A program made the position numbers and the translations under genes. From positions 62,001-126,000 of the forward strand of contig OZ244864.1 in assembly GCA_965221195.1 (NCBI GenBank): DNA of 64,000 nucleotides, written 5' to 3'. Source of the DNA: Poriferisodalis sp965221195. GTDB taxonomy: Bacteria; Actinomycetota; Acidimicrobiia; Acidimicrobiales; Poriferisodalaceae. Below, in pieces: positions 44,310 to 52,068 of the stretch (the first letter of the stretch is position 1; every line of letters begins with the position of its first letter). The notes beneath the pieces are model-generated. The model saw nothing but the letters and a program-made list of their open reading frames with translations, made no database searches and was not told the origin of the DNA.

Positions 44310-44450
44310 GCTGTGGGGGTCTCGATCACGCGGCGAGTGGCTTGACTTGATGCTGTTTGGATCGAAGATGTCGTGAAGCATCTCCGTGGCCGATTTGTCG
44401 GTTGGATCTTGGGGTACAAGGCGGTCGGTAGCAGGAACGCCTGACCCCAA
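44310..44450 (-). pseudogene. Remnant of an upstream S half-unit
   Basis: Encodes RLVPQDPTDKSATEMLHDI and SPRDRDPHSV in frame with hsdS, the same linker that follows each real half-unit. Its own TRD is absent and the preceding bases (GTTCCTGCTACCGACCGCC) look like a decayed FAGRL coding stretch. It therefore marks the 3' end of a lost unit rather than the true hsdS start. Confidence 0.65.
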
Positions 44451-44523
44451 ACTGCCGACTCAATACGGTTGAGGCGGGCAAGCGACCACCCAGAGAGCAA
44501 TGCGCCAGAGAGCAATGCGTCGG

Positions 44524-44895
44524 TCACGCGGCCAGCGGCTCGATCAAGACACGGCCACCACGCTCGATATCCAAGTGCAGGCTGTGGCCTTCGAGCAAGG
44601 CCATGCCTACGAGCGGTGCGGACGCTGATTCATCTACGGGAATCGCCATGAGCTGACCACCCCAGAACAACTCGGCATCGTAAACATCGAATGCAATCTC
44701 GCTGCCATCTGCCAACTCAGCAATGCTGGGGTATTTGTAACGCAGGCCAAGTGCGCCCACCTCGGCGGGAGGCAGAGTCAGGAAATCGCTGTAACCAGTG
44801 TCAACGACGGCATTAATGAGACTCCGCCCTCTAGGACCCTGAATCTCGAGGGTCACAGTGGCTTCTAGCCATGCGCTGACGCGACCCTCGATCAT
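44524..44895 (-). CDS. Retropepsin-like (clan AA) aspartic protease family protein
   Basis: 123 aa single-domain protein. It has the motif NAVVDTGYSDFLTLPP (DTG near residue 32), then LADGSEIAFDVYDAELFW and GMALLEGHSLHLDI, typical of small bacterial clan AA proteases usually encoded after a conserved partner. It would need to dimerise to build an active site. Its start overlaps the upstream gene by 4 bp. Confidence 0.85.
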   Translation of the reverse strand: MIEGRVSAWLEATVTLEIQGPRGRSLINAVVDTGYSDFLTLPPAEVGALGLRYKYPSIAELADGSEIAFDVYDAELFWGGQLMAIPVDESASAPLVGMALLEGHSLHLDIERGGRVLIEPLAA

Positions 44896-45278
44896 TCAGA
44901 ACTCCGCAATGGGCTTCCGCCGAGCCTGATGAGCGCCCGGTAGCCGACACGCAACATAAAGGCATTACGCACATCTGGGTACCGCTCATGCAACTCATCG
45001 ATGGAAACACGGCGCGTATCGGCAATCGTCCAGCAACCAGTATCAACATCGATAGATACATAACGACCGTGATGGCTCTCATCAAGCGTCGGTTTGATAT
45101 CACGCTCGTAAATCTCAGTACCACGACGAATAGTCTCGGAACGAACTGTATCCGATGGTTTCCGCGCCGGCGCTGGCGCCGTCTCCGAACTCAACCCAGC
45201 CCGATCACCCTCAGCCTCGCTGCGGCGAGACATCTCAGAGGGCTCGGTGTGTGGTGCGATACGAACTGTCACTATCAA
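44892..45278 (-). CDS. Conserved partner of the aspartic protease
   Basis: 128 aa. The N-terminal 50 residues are low complexity. The core GTEIYERDIKPTLDESHHGRYVSIDVDTGCWTIAD then LMLRVGYRALIRLGG is the pattern usually found just upstream of small clan AA proteases. It may be the protease substrate or an inhibitor. A start at 45233 (MSRRSEAEG) is an alternative. Sits between hsdR and hsdS. Confidence 0.7.
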   Translation of the reverse strand: MIVTVRIAPHTEPSEMSRRSEAEGDRAGLSSETAPAPARKPSDTVRSETIRRGTEIYERDIKPTLDESHHGRYVSIDVDTGCWTIADTRRVSIDELHERYPDVRNAFMLRVGYRALIRLGGSPLRSSE

Positions 45279-45406
45279 TGTCTCCTTGCACTTGAACCTT
45301 GCAGCCCAGCGTAACCCTCAGTGGTCGGGCGACTCCAAACGATTTTCTCCCCCTGAGCGTCACAGCCACCGAACCGACCCCGCCAGCCAGGCAGCAAACT
45401 GGTGAG

Positions 45407-48241
45407 CTAGGCGGCAAGTGCTTGGGTGAGTTCGTCGAGCAAGGCGTTGAGTTCATCACCGAAGAGTTGGCGGGCTTTGCCGAGACCGCCTTGAGAACTG
45501 AACGGCGGCGCCGTCAACTCCTCCGGCGCAATGCCGAGGTTGGTGGCGATGCGGTCCTTGACAAGTTCCAGGTACGCGGCTTGCTCTTGGGTGAACGAAC
45601 GGCCAGCGTTCGACTGATGCAACATCCACGCCTCAAAGCGCTCACTGACCAAATCTGGATACGACACCAACATGTCGGCCTCACCGAGCGTGTAGCGGAC
45701 AAGGCTCACCAAATCGGTATTGACTCTGTGGCCCGAGCCGCGCACCTTTGAACCGTCGAGTGTCTCATACGCCCGCCACAGCACATCAGCGGTCCAGCGA
45801 TGCGGCGGCCGCTTGATGGCATTCGCCAGATCCTTGATGTCGTCGTAGCTGAGCCCGCCGCCGTACGGCTGGCTGTACAGCACTTGCAGCGCAGTGATCT
45901 CGTCTTTGTGGTAGTCGATGAACTGCCGCCACGAGGCAACTTGGGCCTTGGCGCGGTCGGTGGCTTCACGGGAGAAACTGTTATCTATCACCCGGTCCTT
46001 CGATGCCGTGTCGATCATCTGCTCGTAGCTGCGCCGCACCTCGATCAGCTTCTGTCGCAGCGCTGAGTTGCTTGCCAGCGGCTGCAGCGCCTCGCGGATC
46101 ATTGCCTCCCCAGCCGCTATGACCTGATCGGGCGTCGGCCCGCCTCCGGCCTCGGCTGCGGCGGCTTCGTGCTGGCAGTCAACATCTAGCGCGTCCACCA
46201 TGGCGCGCACGAGGTCGGTCAGCCCGACCCCTGCCGCCGCTTCCACCTCGGCTCGGTCCGCTGCGGTCATCCGCTGGTTCAGCCGGGCAAGCCGAGATGC
46301 CACCGACGACACCACATCGGGATCGGTTGACCCTAAGCCGATCTGGTTGAGCAACCGGTCGAAGCTCACAGTTTTCTTGCGTTCGAGAGGGACCGTGTCG
46401 TGCAGGTCGGCTTCGGTCACCCCGACGGCATCGACGATCACGAAACGGTCCTTGGCGGCGGCATCGGGTGTGACCGCCCGCAGTTGGTCGCTGTCGATCA
46501 CCCGCACGCCTCTCCCTTTCATCTGCTCAAAGAAGTTGCGGCTGCGCACCATCCGCATGAACACCACGCACTCAATTGGTTTCACATCAGTGCCAGTCGC
46601 GATCATGTCCACCGTCACAGCTATGCGTGTCTCATAGCTGTTGCGGAACTGGGCCAGCAGCTCCTCGGGCTTGTTGCCCGCATCGCCGGAACGGTAGGTG
46701 ATCTTCACTGCGCCTTCGTTGCCGAGCCCGAACTCCTGTCGAACTACTTGAACGATGTCGTCAGCGTGGCTGTCGTCTTTGGCGAAGATCAGCGTCTTGG
46801 GGATGTGCCGCAACAAGCCGCCGTCGCGGCGCTCACGGTCGGCAAACATGGTCGGCAGCGAATTGCACAAGGTGCGCACGACGGTGCGGATCTGATCGGG
46901 CGCCACCACCTGCCGGTCAAGCTGGGCTGCGTCATACGCGATGTCTTCGTCGATTTTTTCCAGTCGGTGCTGGCGTGTGTCACGGTCGCGGAACTTGGTA
47001 ACGAACTCGGCGGGGACTGTGCCGCCGTACTCGGTGATCTCGGTGCGAATGCGGAACACATCGAAATCAACGTTCACGCGATCGGCCACCGCTTGGGCGT
47101 GCCCGTAAGACATGACGAGGTTCTGGTCGAAGAACCCGAACGTCTGCTTGCCGGGCGTAGCCGTCAGACCCACAAGGAAAGCGTCGAAGTACTCGAGCAC
47201 CTGTCGCCACACGCCGTAAATGGAGCGATGGCATTCATCGATGACGATCAGGTCGTACGACTCAATCGGCACCGCTGGGTTGTAGGCGACCTCAACTGGC
47301 TCAGACGGGGCAGTCTCAAAACCGCTCTTTTCGTCGAGAGTTTCGTCTAGGTCGTATCCGTCGCCTTCGTCGCCCCGCAGGATTGAATACAGTCGCTGGA
47401 CCGTGCAGATGTGGACCTTGGTGGCCGCCTCTGCCGCCATATCGAGCCGTGACGACGTGAGGTGGCGGACGTTATACAGCTCGGTGAACTTGCGACCGTC
47501 GCCCGGGGCGGTAAACCCCTCAAACTCCCGCAACGCTTGGCGACCTAGGTTCGCCCGGTCAACGAGAAAGAGAATCCGCTGGGCTCCTGCGTATCTCAGC
47601 AGGCGATAACAGACGTTTGCGGCTGTGAACGTTTTGCCTGAGCCGGTCGCCATCTGAATCAGCGCCCGAGGGCGGTTGTCTTTGAAGGACTGCTCAAGAT
47701 TCACGATGGCCTCTGCCTGAGCAGGCCACAGGGTCCCTGCGGCAGCGTCGAGCCCCGCCAGCAGTCGGACACCGGCTCGCAGGCCGGGTTCGCGGCCATG
47801 CCCCTCGGCATGATCTGCCAGCCAGCGCGCCAAGGTCTCAGGACGGTGAAAGGTGAACACGCGGCGGCTAGCGGGCACCGGATCTAGTCCGCTCGTGAAC
47901 CGTGTCTCGGCGCCGGTCGATTCGTAGCCGAACGGCAACGCCCCATCGATCTCAACAGCGGGCAGCATCTGTGGGTAAGCGGCCTGATACTTGCGGGTCT
48001 GTGGCTCGACGCCGGTTAACGTCATACCCGCCTTCTTGGCCTCGATGACCCCAACCGCCTGGTTGTCCACAAACAACACATAGTCGGCAGGACCGGCAGT
48101 CGTAGGCACCTCACGCACCACAACGCCTTGGGCCGCAGCCACCGCCGCTGCCTTGTAATCCTGCACCAACCAGCCGCAAGTTCGCAGCTGCTCGTCGATG
48201 TCTCGGCGGGCTAGCTGCTCAGGTGCCAGATACTCGCTCAC
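45407..48241 (-). CDS. hsdR: Type I restriction endonuclease (R subunit)
   Basis: 944 aa from a GTG at 48241 (frame open to 48286). The N-terminal nuclease domain shows YVLFVDNQAVGVIEAKKAG, the PD-(D/E)xK core. The SF2 motor has IQMATGSGKTFTA near residue 200, IDECHRSIYG and LVGLTATPGK, and later MIATGTDVKPIECVVFMR. The C-terminus holds the helical EcoEI-type R_C region. It appears intact and is probably the first gene of the leftward restriction block. Confidence 0.94.
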   Translation of the reverse strand: MSEYLAPEQLARRDIDEQLRTCGWLVQDYKAAAVAAAQGVVVREVPTTAGPADYVLFVDNQAVGVIEAKKAGMTLTGVEPQTRKYQAAYPQMLPAVEIDGALPFGYESTGAETRFTSGLDPVPASRRVFTFHRPETLARWLADHAEGHGREPGLRAGVRLLAGLDAAAGTLWPAQAEAIVNLEQSFKDNRPRALIQMATGSGKTFTAANVCYRLLRYAGAQRILFLVDRANLGRQALREFEGFTAPGDGRKFTELYNVRHLTSSRLDMAAEAATKVHICTVQRLYSILRGDEGDGYDLDETLDEKSGFETAPSEPVEVAYNPAVPIESYDLIVIDECHRSIYGVWRQVLEYFDAFLVGLTATPGKQTFGFFDQNLVMSYGHAQAVADRVNVDFDVFRIRTEITEYGGTVPAEFVTKFRDRDTRQHRLEKIDEDIAYDAAQLDRQVVAPDQIRTVVRTLCNSLPTMFADRERRDGGLLRHIPKTLIFAKDDSHADDIVQVVRQEFGLGNEGAVKITYRSGDAGNKPEELLAQFRNSYETRIAVTVDMIATGTDVKPIECVVFMRMVRSRNFFEQMKGRGVRVIDSDQLRAVTPDAAAKDRFVIVDAVGVTEADLHDTVPLERKKTVSFDRLLNQIGLGSTDPDVVSSVASRLARLNQRMTAADRAEVEAAAGVGLTDLVRAMVDALDVDCQHEAAAAEAGGGPTPDQVIAAGEAMIREALQPLASNSALRQKLIEVRRSYEQMIDTASKDRVIDNSFSREATDRAKAQVASWRQFIDYHKDEITALQVLYSQPYGGGLSYDDIKDLANAIKRPPHRWTADVLWRAYETLDGSKVRGSGHRVNTDLVSLVRYTLGEADMLVSYPDLVSERFEAWMLHQSNAGRSFTQEQAAYLELVKDRIATNLGIAPEELTAPPFSSQGGLGKARQLFGDELNALLDELTQALAA

Positions 48242-48295
48242 AACGTTTCCGCACCTAGCACCGTCGCCGTGCACACCAGCGACCATCGTACGATC

Positions 48296-48385
48296 TCACA
48301 GCCACCCAAGAACGTGTCGCTTGTCAAGCCTGCCAGCAAGCTCAACGAGGTCTTCAGCGGAGAGGTAATCGACGCTTTCGTTCAC
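48296..48385 (-). pseudogene. Possible truncated Fic/Doc toxin start
   Basis: A GTG in a GTGA overlap with the RHH antitoxin opens 29 codons: YLSAEDLVELAGRL resembles the first helix of Doc/Fic toxins. It stops within 55 bp of hsdR, so nearly the whole toxin (including HPFxxGN) is missing. The arrangement antitoxin-then-Doc is common; the match is short. Confidence 0.4.
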
Positions 48386-48585
48386 TCGCCGAGTCGCCGC
48401 AGCGCATCCGCGTGACGATCAATGACGAAATCGGCTGCTGCCACTACTCGGTAGCGATGGGAGACCTTGGCCACGTACTCGCGCAATGCACGCCGAGCTG
48501 CCTCTTGCATGGAGGTGCCGTCAAGTGCGGCCCGCTGACGCAACGCTTCCTGCTCGTCATCGGCTAATCGCAGAGTCATCGCCAT
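48382..48585 (-). CDS. Ribbon-helix-helix antitoxin-like protein
   Basis: 67 aa from ATG at 48585 (a second ATG at 48579). The beta strand TLRLADDEQEALRQRAALDG and helix MQEAARRALREYVAKV fit CopG/Arc-type RHH antitoxins. The C-terminal tail RYRVVAAADFVIDRHADAL may bind a toxin. Its toxin appears truncated downstream. Confidence 0.75.
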   Translation of the reverse strand: MAMTLRLADDEQEALRQRAALDGTSMQEAARRALREYVAKVSHRYRVVAAADFVIDRHADALRRLGE

Positions 48586-48668
48586 GGCCCCAACGGTATC
48601 AATCAGGTATCTGCACTCAGTTCGCGACATGTATGTCACTAACGGCGCGGCTTCAACGGCGCTGCTTC

Positions 48669-48921
48669 TCAGAACAGAGTCGCATCAAGCCTCGGTTGCA
48701 GTTGGGCGTACGTCGCCAACGCAGCCCGATGCATCGGCGCGGGATAACCCTTGTTCGACTCAAAGCCATATGGCGGAAACTCGCTCGCCAGTTCCGGCAT
48801 GATCTGATCTCGCACCACCTTGGCCATGGTCAACGCTGCTGCAATCGAAAGACAGCGACAGTCGCCCTTGGCAAGTGCAGTGCTCGCACACCAGCCCACG
48901 AAGTTGTGACTACCGTCAACT
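48669..48921 (-). pseudogene. Truncated duplicate of rnhB 3' end
   Basis: Encodes VVDGSHNFVGW, ALAKGDCRCLSIAAA, MAKVVRDQIM, FPPYGFESNKGYPAPMHRAALAT and LQPRLDATLF, closely matching the end of intact rnhB at 55.4-55.7 kb. It lacks the DEVGRG half of the active site and also about 30 residues (HGPCALHRLSWSF region), apparently deleted between two CGTCGCCA copies. Same strand as the intact gene, 6.7 kb apart. Confidence 0.92.
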
Positions 48922-48964
48922 ACGGGCGGTGGTATTTGAGCAGTGACGAGCTTCCTTGCGCCAC
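48920..48964 (-). pseudogene. Fragment like the 3' end of the AlbA/Schlafen gene
   Basis: Encodes VAQGSSSLLKYHRP and stop, against VAIEGRSSLLNYRRR and stop at the end of the AlbA-type gene (41069-41113); 14 bp (GAGCAGTGACGAGC) are identical. It begins exactly where similarity to rnhB ends, so a recombination joint. Confidence 0.55.
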
Positions 48965-49128
48965 TCTCCCCAACAACCCAGCCGGGGAGCAAATCCGATC
49001 GCGCAACGTAGCGACCACTTGTAGGGGCGCGCAGCATGGCAGTGAGGCTGCCGCTCGGTGAGGCCGCGTATCGTAAGCGTCATGCAAAGATCGGGACATA
49101 GGGCGGCAGAGCAAGCTGGACAACTGTC

Positions 49129-51267
49129 GTGACTGGCGTTGACCAAGGCAGGGGGGGGGGGGGGGACCGTGTAGCAGTCGGATTCGCGATGGTCACTGCT
49201 GCGGCGTTGCTGTTCTCTCTGGTACCCGTCACGATCGACAGAGCCGTCTCTGATGCAGAACCGACAGCTGCAAGCCTAGGTTTTCTCTTCGGTTATGTGA
49301 TATCACTCTCAGCGGACCGTGCGCGATTACGGAGCCAAGTCAGGCAATTGTCCGACGGAACAGTAGATGTGTCAGCCATCGCTGTGTGGCGGCATCTCCG
49401 GCTCCACCCAGGAAAAGCACGAGTGGCTGCCATCAGTGTGGGCTTGGCAGGTGTTTCCGCGCTCGGGAATGTTGCATTCGCCTCGGCAACGGCACATGTT
49501 GACGCATCAGTCGCAGCGGCGATGTACGAGGCGTGGCCGATCGTGTGGCTGATGACAGTTAGCAGAATTGACCGAGCTTCCTACAGCAAGCCGAACCGTT
49601 GCAGTCGCACTTCTGGCACCTATCTGCTGATGGCACTTGCTGTACCTGCTCTCGCTCTGGTAGCAGCCTCGGCAGGGACTGCCGACACAGCCGAGGCGCA
49701 CGGCGGCTTCCCGCTGCTCGGGGTGTCTTTGGCGGTTGTTGCACCGGTGCTGGCGGCGTTGGGGGCAGGAGCGCTGCTGTTCTCAGATCGCGTGCTCTAC
49801 AAAAATGCCTCTAGCACCGACGGCGTTGCAGTTCTTGAGGAACAGTGGAAGCCGCGCGGCGTGCCGTTTGAAGAAACAGAACTGGCAGGTGCCCTCAACA
49901 GCGTGATGAACCGCACTGCACTAATTGCGGGACGCTGCATCACCGCATCGGCGCTCATTCCGGCTGCATTGCTGATAAGCGATTTTCGTTCATCGCATTT
50001 CTGGACAGCTCTCGGAAGCGGCTTGATCATCGGCGCGCTACTGAATGGGCCAGCGAACATCATGCTTCATGAGGCGCATCTGCGCACTACTCGGCGGGAG
50101 ATCATCTCGTTGCAGTATTTGGCGCCGTTGTTGGCGTTGTTGTGGCTGGCGTGGTGGACCGGCATAGAAATAGCCCGCTGGGACTGGCTACTAGTTGGCG
50201 CCCTGACTGTGGTGGCAGTGAACCTGCTGATCAATCTTGACCCAGAAACAACCGCCACTAGGACAGACGACGACTCTGCCACCACCGAAACCGCGCCCAA
50301 TAGACCCGATACACCCGACACAGCGCGGGCTGGCATTGGCCGACCCGTTGGCTACCTTGAACCTGAACTTGAACCTGTCACTGCGGGAGTAAGTGAACGC
50401 AACAGCCTGCGAGCGCTGGTCGTCACCATGCTCACCGCCGGCGGGTTCGTGCTATTCCGCCCAGAGTTGATTGACGATGCCCGGCTGATGTGGCTGCCCG
50501 GCAACTACTGGGCCGCCCTAGCAGTCGCCGCTACCGTGTTCGCGTTACTGCTGGCGTTCCGACTCACCCGCATTGAGACGTTGCTAGCGGCGGAAGATCT
50601 ACGCACGCTCAGTTTGGTGCGTCGCATTGAACTGCTACCCAACACATGGTTCGGCAACCACCGGCCCGAACAGCGAACCTATCTAATCGCCTGGGTGAGG
50701 CACCTCAATGCCGCTAGTCGGCTCAGTGAGTACCGGCGCTGCTACAACCAAGCCCACAAGGCACTTACCGCTGTTATCACCCGCCGTAACAAAGCAACAG
50801 CTGCTGCGTCGGGGTCGGTGTTCAGCATCGAAGAACGCGCCGAGTTGGCTGCTATCTGTGCCGATCTTGACAGTCTGGCCTTAGGACGTCAACAAGCCCG
50901 CGAATTCGCTGAGCGTGTTGCTTTGTGGCTTATCGGCGCGGCGGTTATCGCGCTCAGCGTGCTCATCCCAGCCGAGGAGGGTCCCTGGGCACGATTCCTG
51001 GCCGACAGTCTCGCTGTCACTCTCACGTCGGTCGTTGTGTACCTGCTCGCTCACCTCGCCGACCTGCGACGCAGCCGCAGCGACCAACTCCTCATCGAAC
51101 ACCCCGGCCCCAACCACCCAGACTGGAAACACCTCCCCCAAGGGCTGTATGTGCGATTCCGCGACCAAACTGACACATCCGCCCAACGCATAGCCGCAGC
51201 AGTGCTTATCACCGGCATCGCCACCGCTATCGGTGCTTTGCTCGCCTGGTCACGACTTGGCGGCTAA
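49129..51267 (+). CDS. DMT/EamA-like multi-spanning membrane protein with G15 tract in its 5' end
   Basis: 712 aa in the current frame. The N-terminal 370 residues contain about ten hydrophobic helices in an EamA/DMT-like pattern. An acidic linker (about 375-415) leads to a C-terminal part with two more helices, a basic cytosolic helical region (NTWFGNHRPEQR to FSIEERAELAAI) and a final pair of helices. Codons 8-13 lie in a run of 15 G, so one-base slippage shifts the frame from the GTG start; an ATG at 49189 just inside the first helix would be unaffected. Transport substrate unknown. Confidence 0.65.
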   Translation: MTGVDQGRGGGGDRVAVGFAMVTAAALLFSLVPVTIDRAVSDAEPTAASLGFLFGYVISLSADRARLRSQVRQLSDGTVDVSAIAVWRHLRLHPGKARVAAISVGLAGVSALGNVAFASATAHVDASVAAAMYEAWPIVWLMTVSRIDRASYSKPNRCSRTSGTYLLMALAVPALALVAASAGTADTAEAHGGFPLLGVSLAVVAPVLAALGAGALLFSDRVLYKNASSTDGVAVLEEQWKPRGVPFEETELAGALNSVMNRTALIAGRCITASALIPAALLISDFRSSHFWTALGSGLIIGALLNGPANIMLHEAHLRTTRREIISLQYLAPLLALLWLAWWTGIEIARWDWLLVGALTVVAVNLLINLDPETTATRTDDDSATTETAPNRPDTPDTARAGIGRPVGYLEPELEPVTAGVSERNSLRALVVTMLTAGGFVLFRPELIDDARLMWLPGNYWAALAVAATVFALLLAFRLTRIETLLAAEDLRTLSLVRRIELLPNTWFGNHRPEQRTYLIAWVRHLNAASRLSEYRRCYNQAHKALTAVITRRNKATAAASGSVFSIEERAELAAICADLDSLALGRQQAREFAERVALWLIGAAVIALSVLIPAEEGPWARFLADSLAVTLTSVVVYLLAHLADLRRSRSDQLLIEHPGPNHPDWKHLPQGLYVRFRDQTDTSAQRIAAAVLITGIATAIGALLAWSRLGG
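49151..49165. repeat. Homopolymer G15 at the 5' end of a membrane-protein gene
   Basis: Fifteen G in a row after AAGGCA. Inside the coding frame it gives RGGGG. A tract this long is expected to slip during replication. Confidence 0.9.
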
Positions 51268-51282
51268 CACTGACCCGCCGTA

Positions 51283-51423
51283 TCATACGCGGTCATACGC
51301 GGCGCCGGCGGGTGTGTTCCAGTGACACTCAGCGTCAAAGTATCGCTGCTGTCGGTGTTTGACCAGCAGCAGTCCGCCTGTTTGATCGGCAGGGCCCACG
51401 AGTTGGCGCATCAGCCACGGCAT
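51283..51423 (-). pseudogene. Possible gene remnant, minus strand
   Basis: The frame MPWLMRQLVGPADQTGGLLL...WNTPAGAAYDRV ends in TGA and is open further upstream to about 51510, with codon use like a real gene. No start and no family are recognised, and its 5' end would run into the plus-strand gene at 51522. Could be a relic or chance. Confidence 0.25.
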
Positions 51424-51521
51424 CGCCCCAACTAGACGGTCCCGCTCCGAAGCTATGCGGATGATCGTTCGCGTGGGGCGCTCGGCGCTGTCGGCCAGAT
51501 GAGACGGGCTACACTTTGGCC

Positions 51522-51839
51522 GTGGACAGCTTCACTTGGACAGACACAATTCAGATCGTGGTTGGATTCGGTGCCCCGATGGTGGCGCTGTTCCTCGGTT
51601 TCTGGGCGATGATGCGGTTTAGTTTCAAAGCAATGGCAAGCGAGATCAGCAGCAGCTTCAAGGCCATGGACAAACGGCTCGACAGCATGGACAAACGGCT
51701 CGACAGCATGGACAAACGGCTCGACAGCATGGATGCCAACATCGCCTACCTCGGGCAGCAAGTCGCCGGAGTGAAAGAACGCGTCGCTTACATTGAAGGA
51801 CGCCTCGGGCTTCCCGCCCCGGACCCTGAGCAAGCCTGA
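51522..51839 (+). CDS. Small membrane protein with MDKRLDS heptad repeats
   Basis: 105 aa from GTG at 51522. One hydrophobic helix (IQIVVGFGAPMVALFLGFWAMM, residues about 8-31) precedes a coiled coil made from three exact 21-bp repeats encoding MDKRLDS, then MDANIAYLGQQVAGVKERVAYIEGRLG. The heptad register makes a membrane-anchored trimer or dimer plausible. Repeat number could change without breaking the frame because the unit is 21 bp. Confidence 0.75.
   Translation: MDSFTWTDTIQIVVGFGAPMVALFLGFWAMMRFSFKAMASEISSSFKAMDKRLDSMDKRLDSMDKRLDSMDANIAYLGQQVAGVKERVAYIEGRLGLPAPDPEQA
51667..51729 (+). repeat. 21-bp x3 in-frame tandem repeat
   Basis: Three identical copies of a 21-bp unit beginning ATGGACAAACGGCTCGACAGC (last bases shared with the next). 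Encodes the heptads of the coiled coil. Confidence 0.9.
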
Positions 51840-51873
51840 CGAAGACATCAAACCAGCAACAATCTCATTGAGG

Positions 51874-51969
51874 CCTTTCGCGTTTGTGTGGGATGGGGGT
51901 GGGTGAGGCCTGCTACTTACCCAACCCCCACCGAAACCAGCAACCCAAAACCCACACATTCGCGAAGGC
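51874..51969. terminator. Long inverted repeat between convergent genes
   Basis: Outer arms TTCGCGTTTGTGTGGG (51877-51892) and CCCACACATTCGCGAA (51951-51966) pair at 14 of 16 positions. Inner arms GGGGGTGGGT and ACCCAACCCCC pair with a bulge. Placed between the ends of two converging genes, it may be a bidirectional terminator; it is larger than most, so another role is possible. Confidence 0.55.
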
Positions 51970-52068
51970 TCAACTACATGACGATCTGACAACTAAACAG
52001 GGGAAGGTGCCAACAGGGGTAAATGCCGTGGGTACCACTGGTTTTGTTTGGGCTGGTGGTTGTGTGGG

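Noticed and set aside
51453..51992. 179-codon minus-strand frame with HAVEPFV repeats
   Set aside because: Shadow of the 21-bp repeat in the plus-strand coiled-coil gene and of the inverted repeat.
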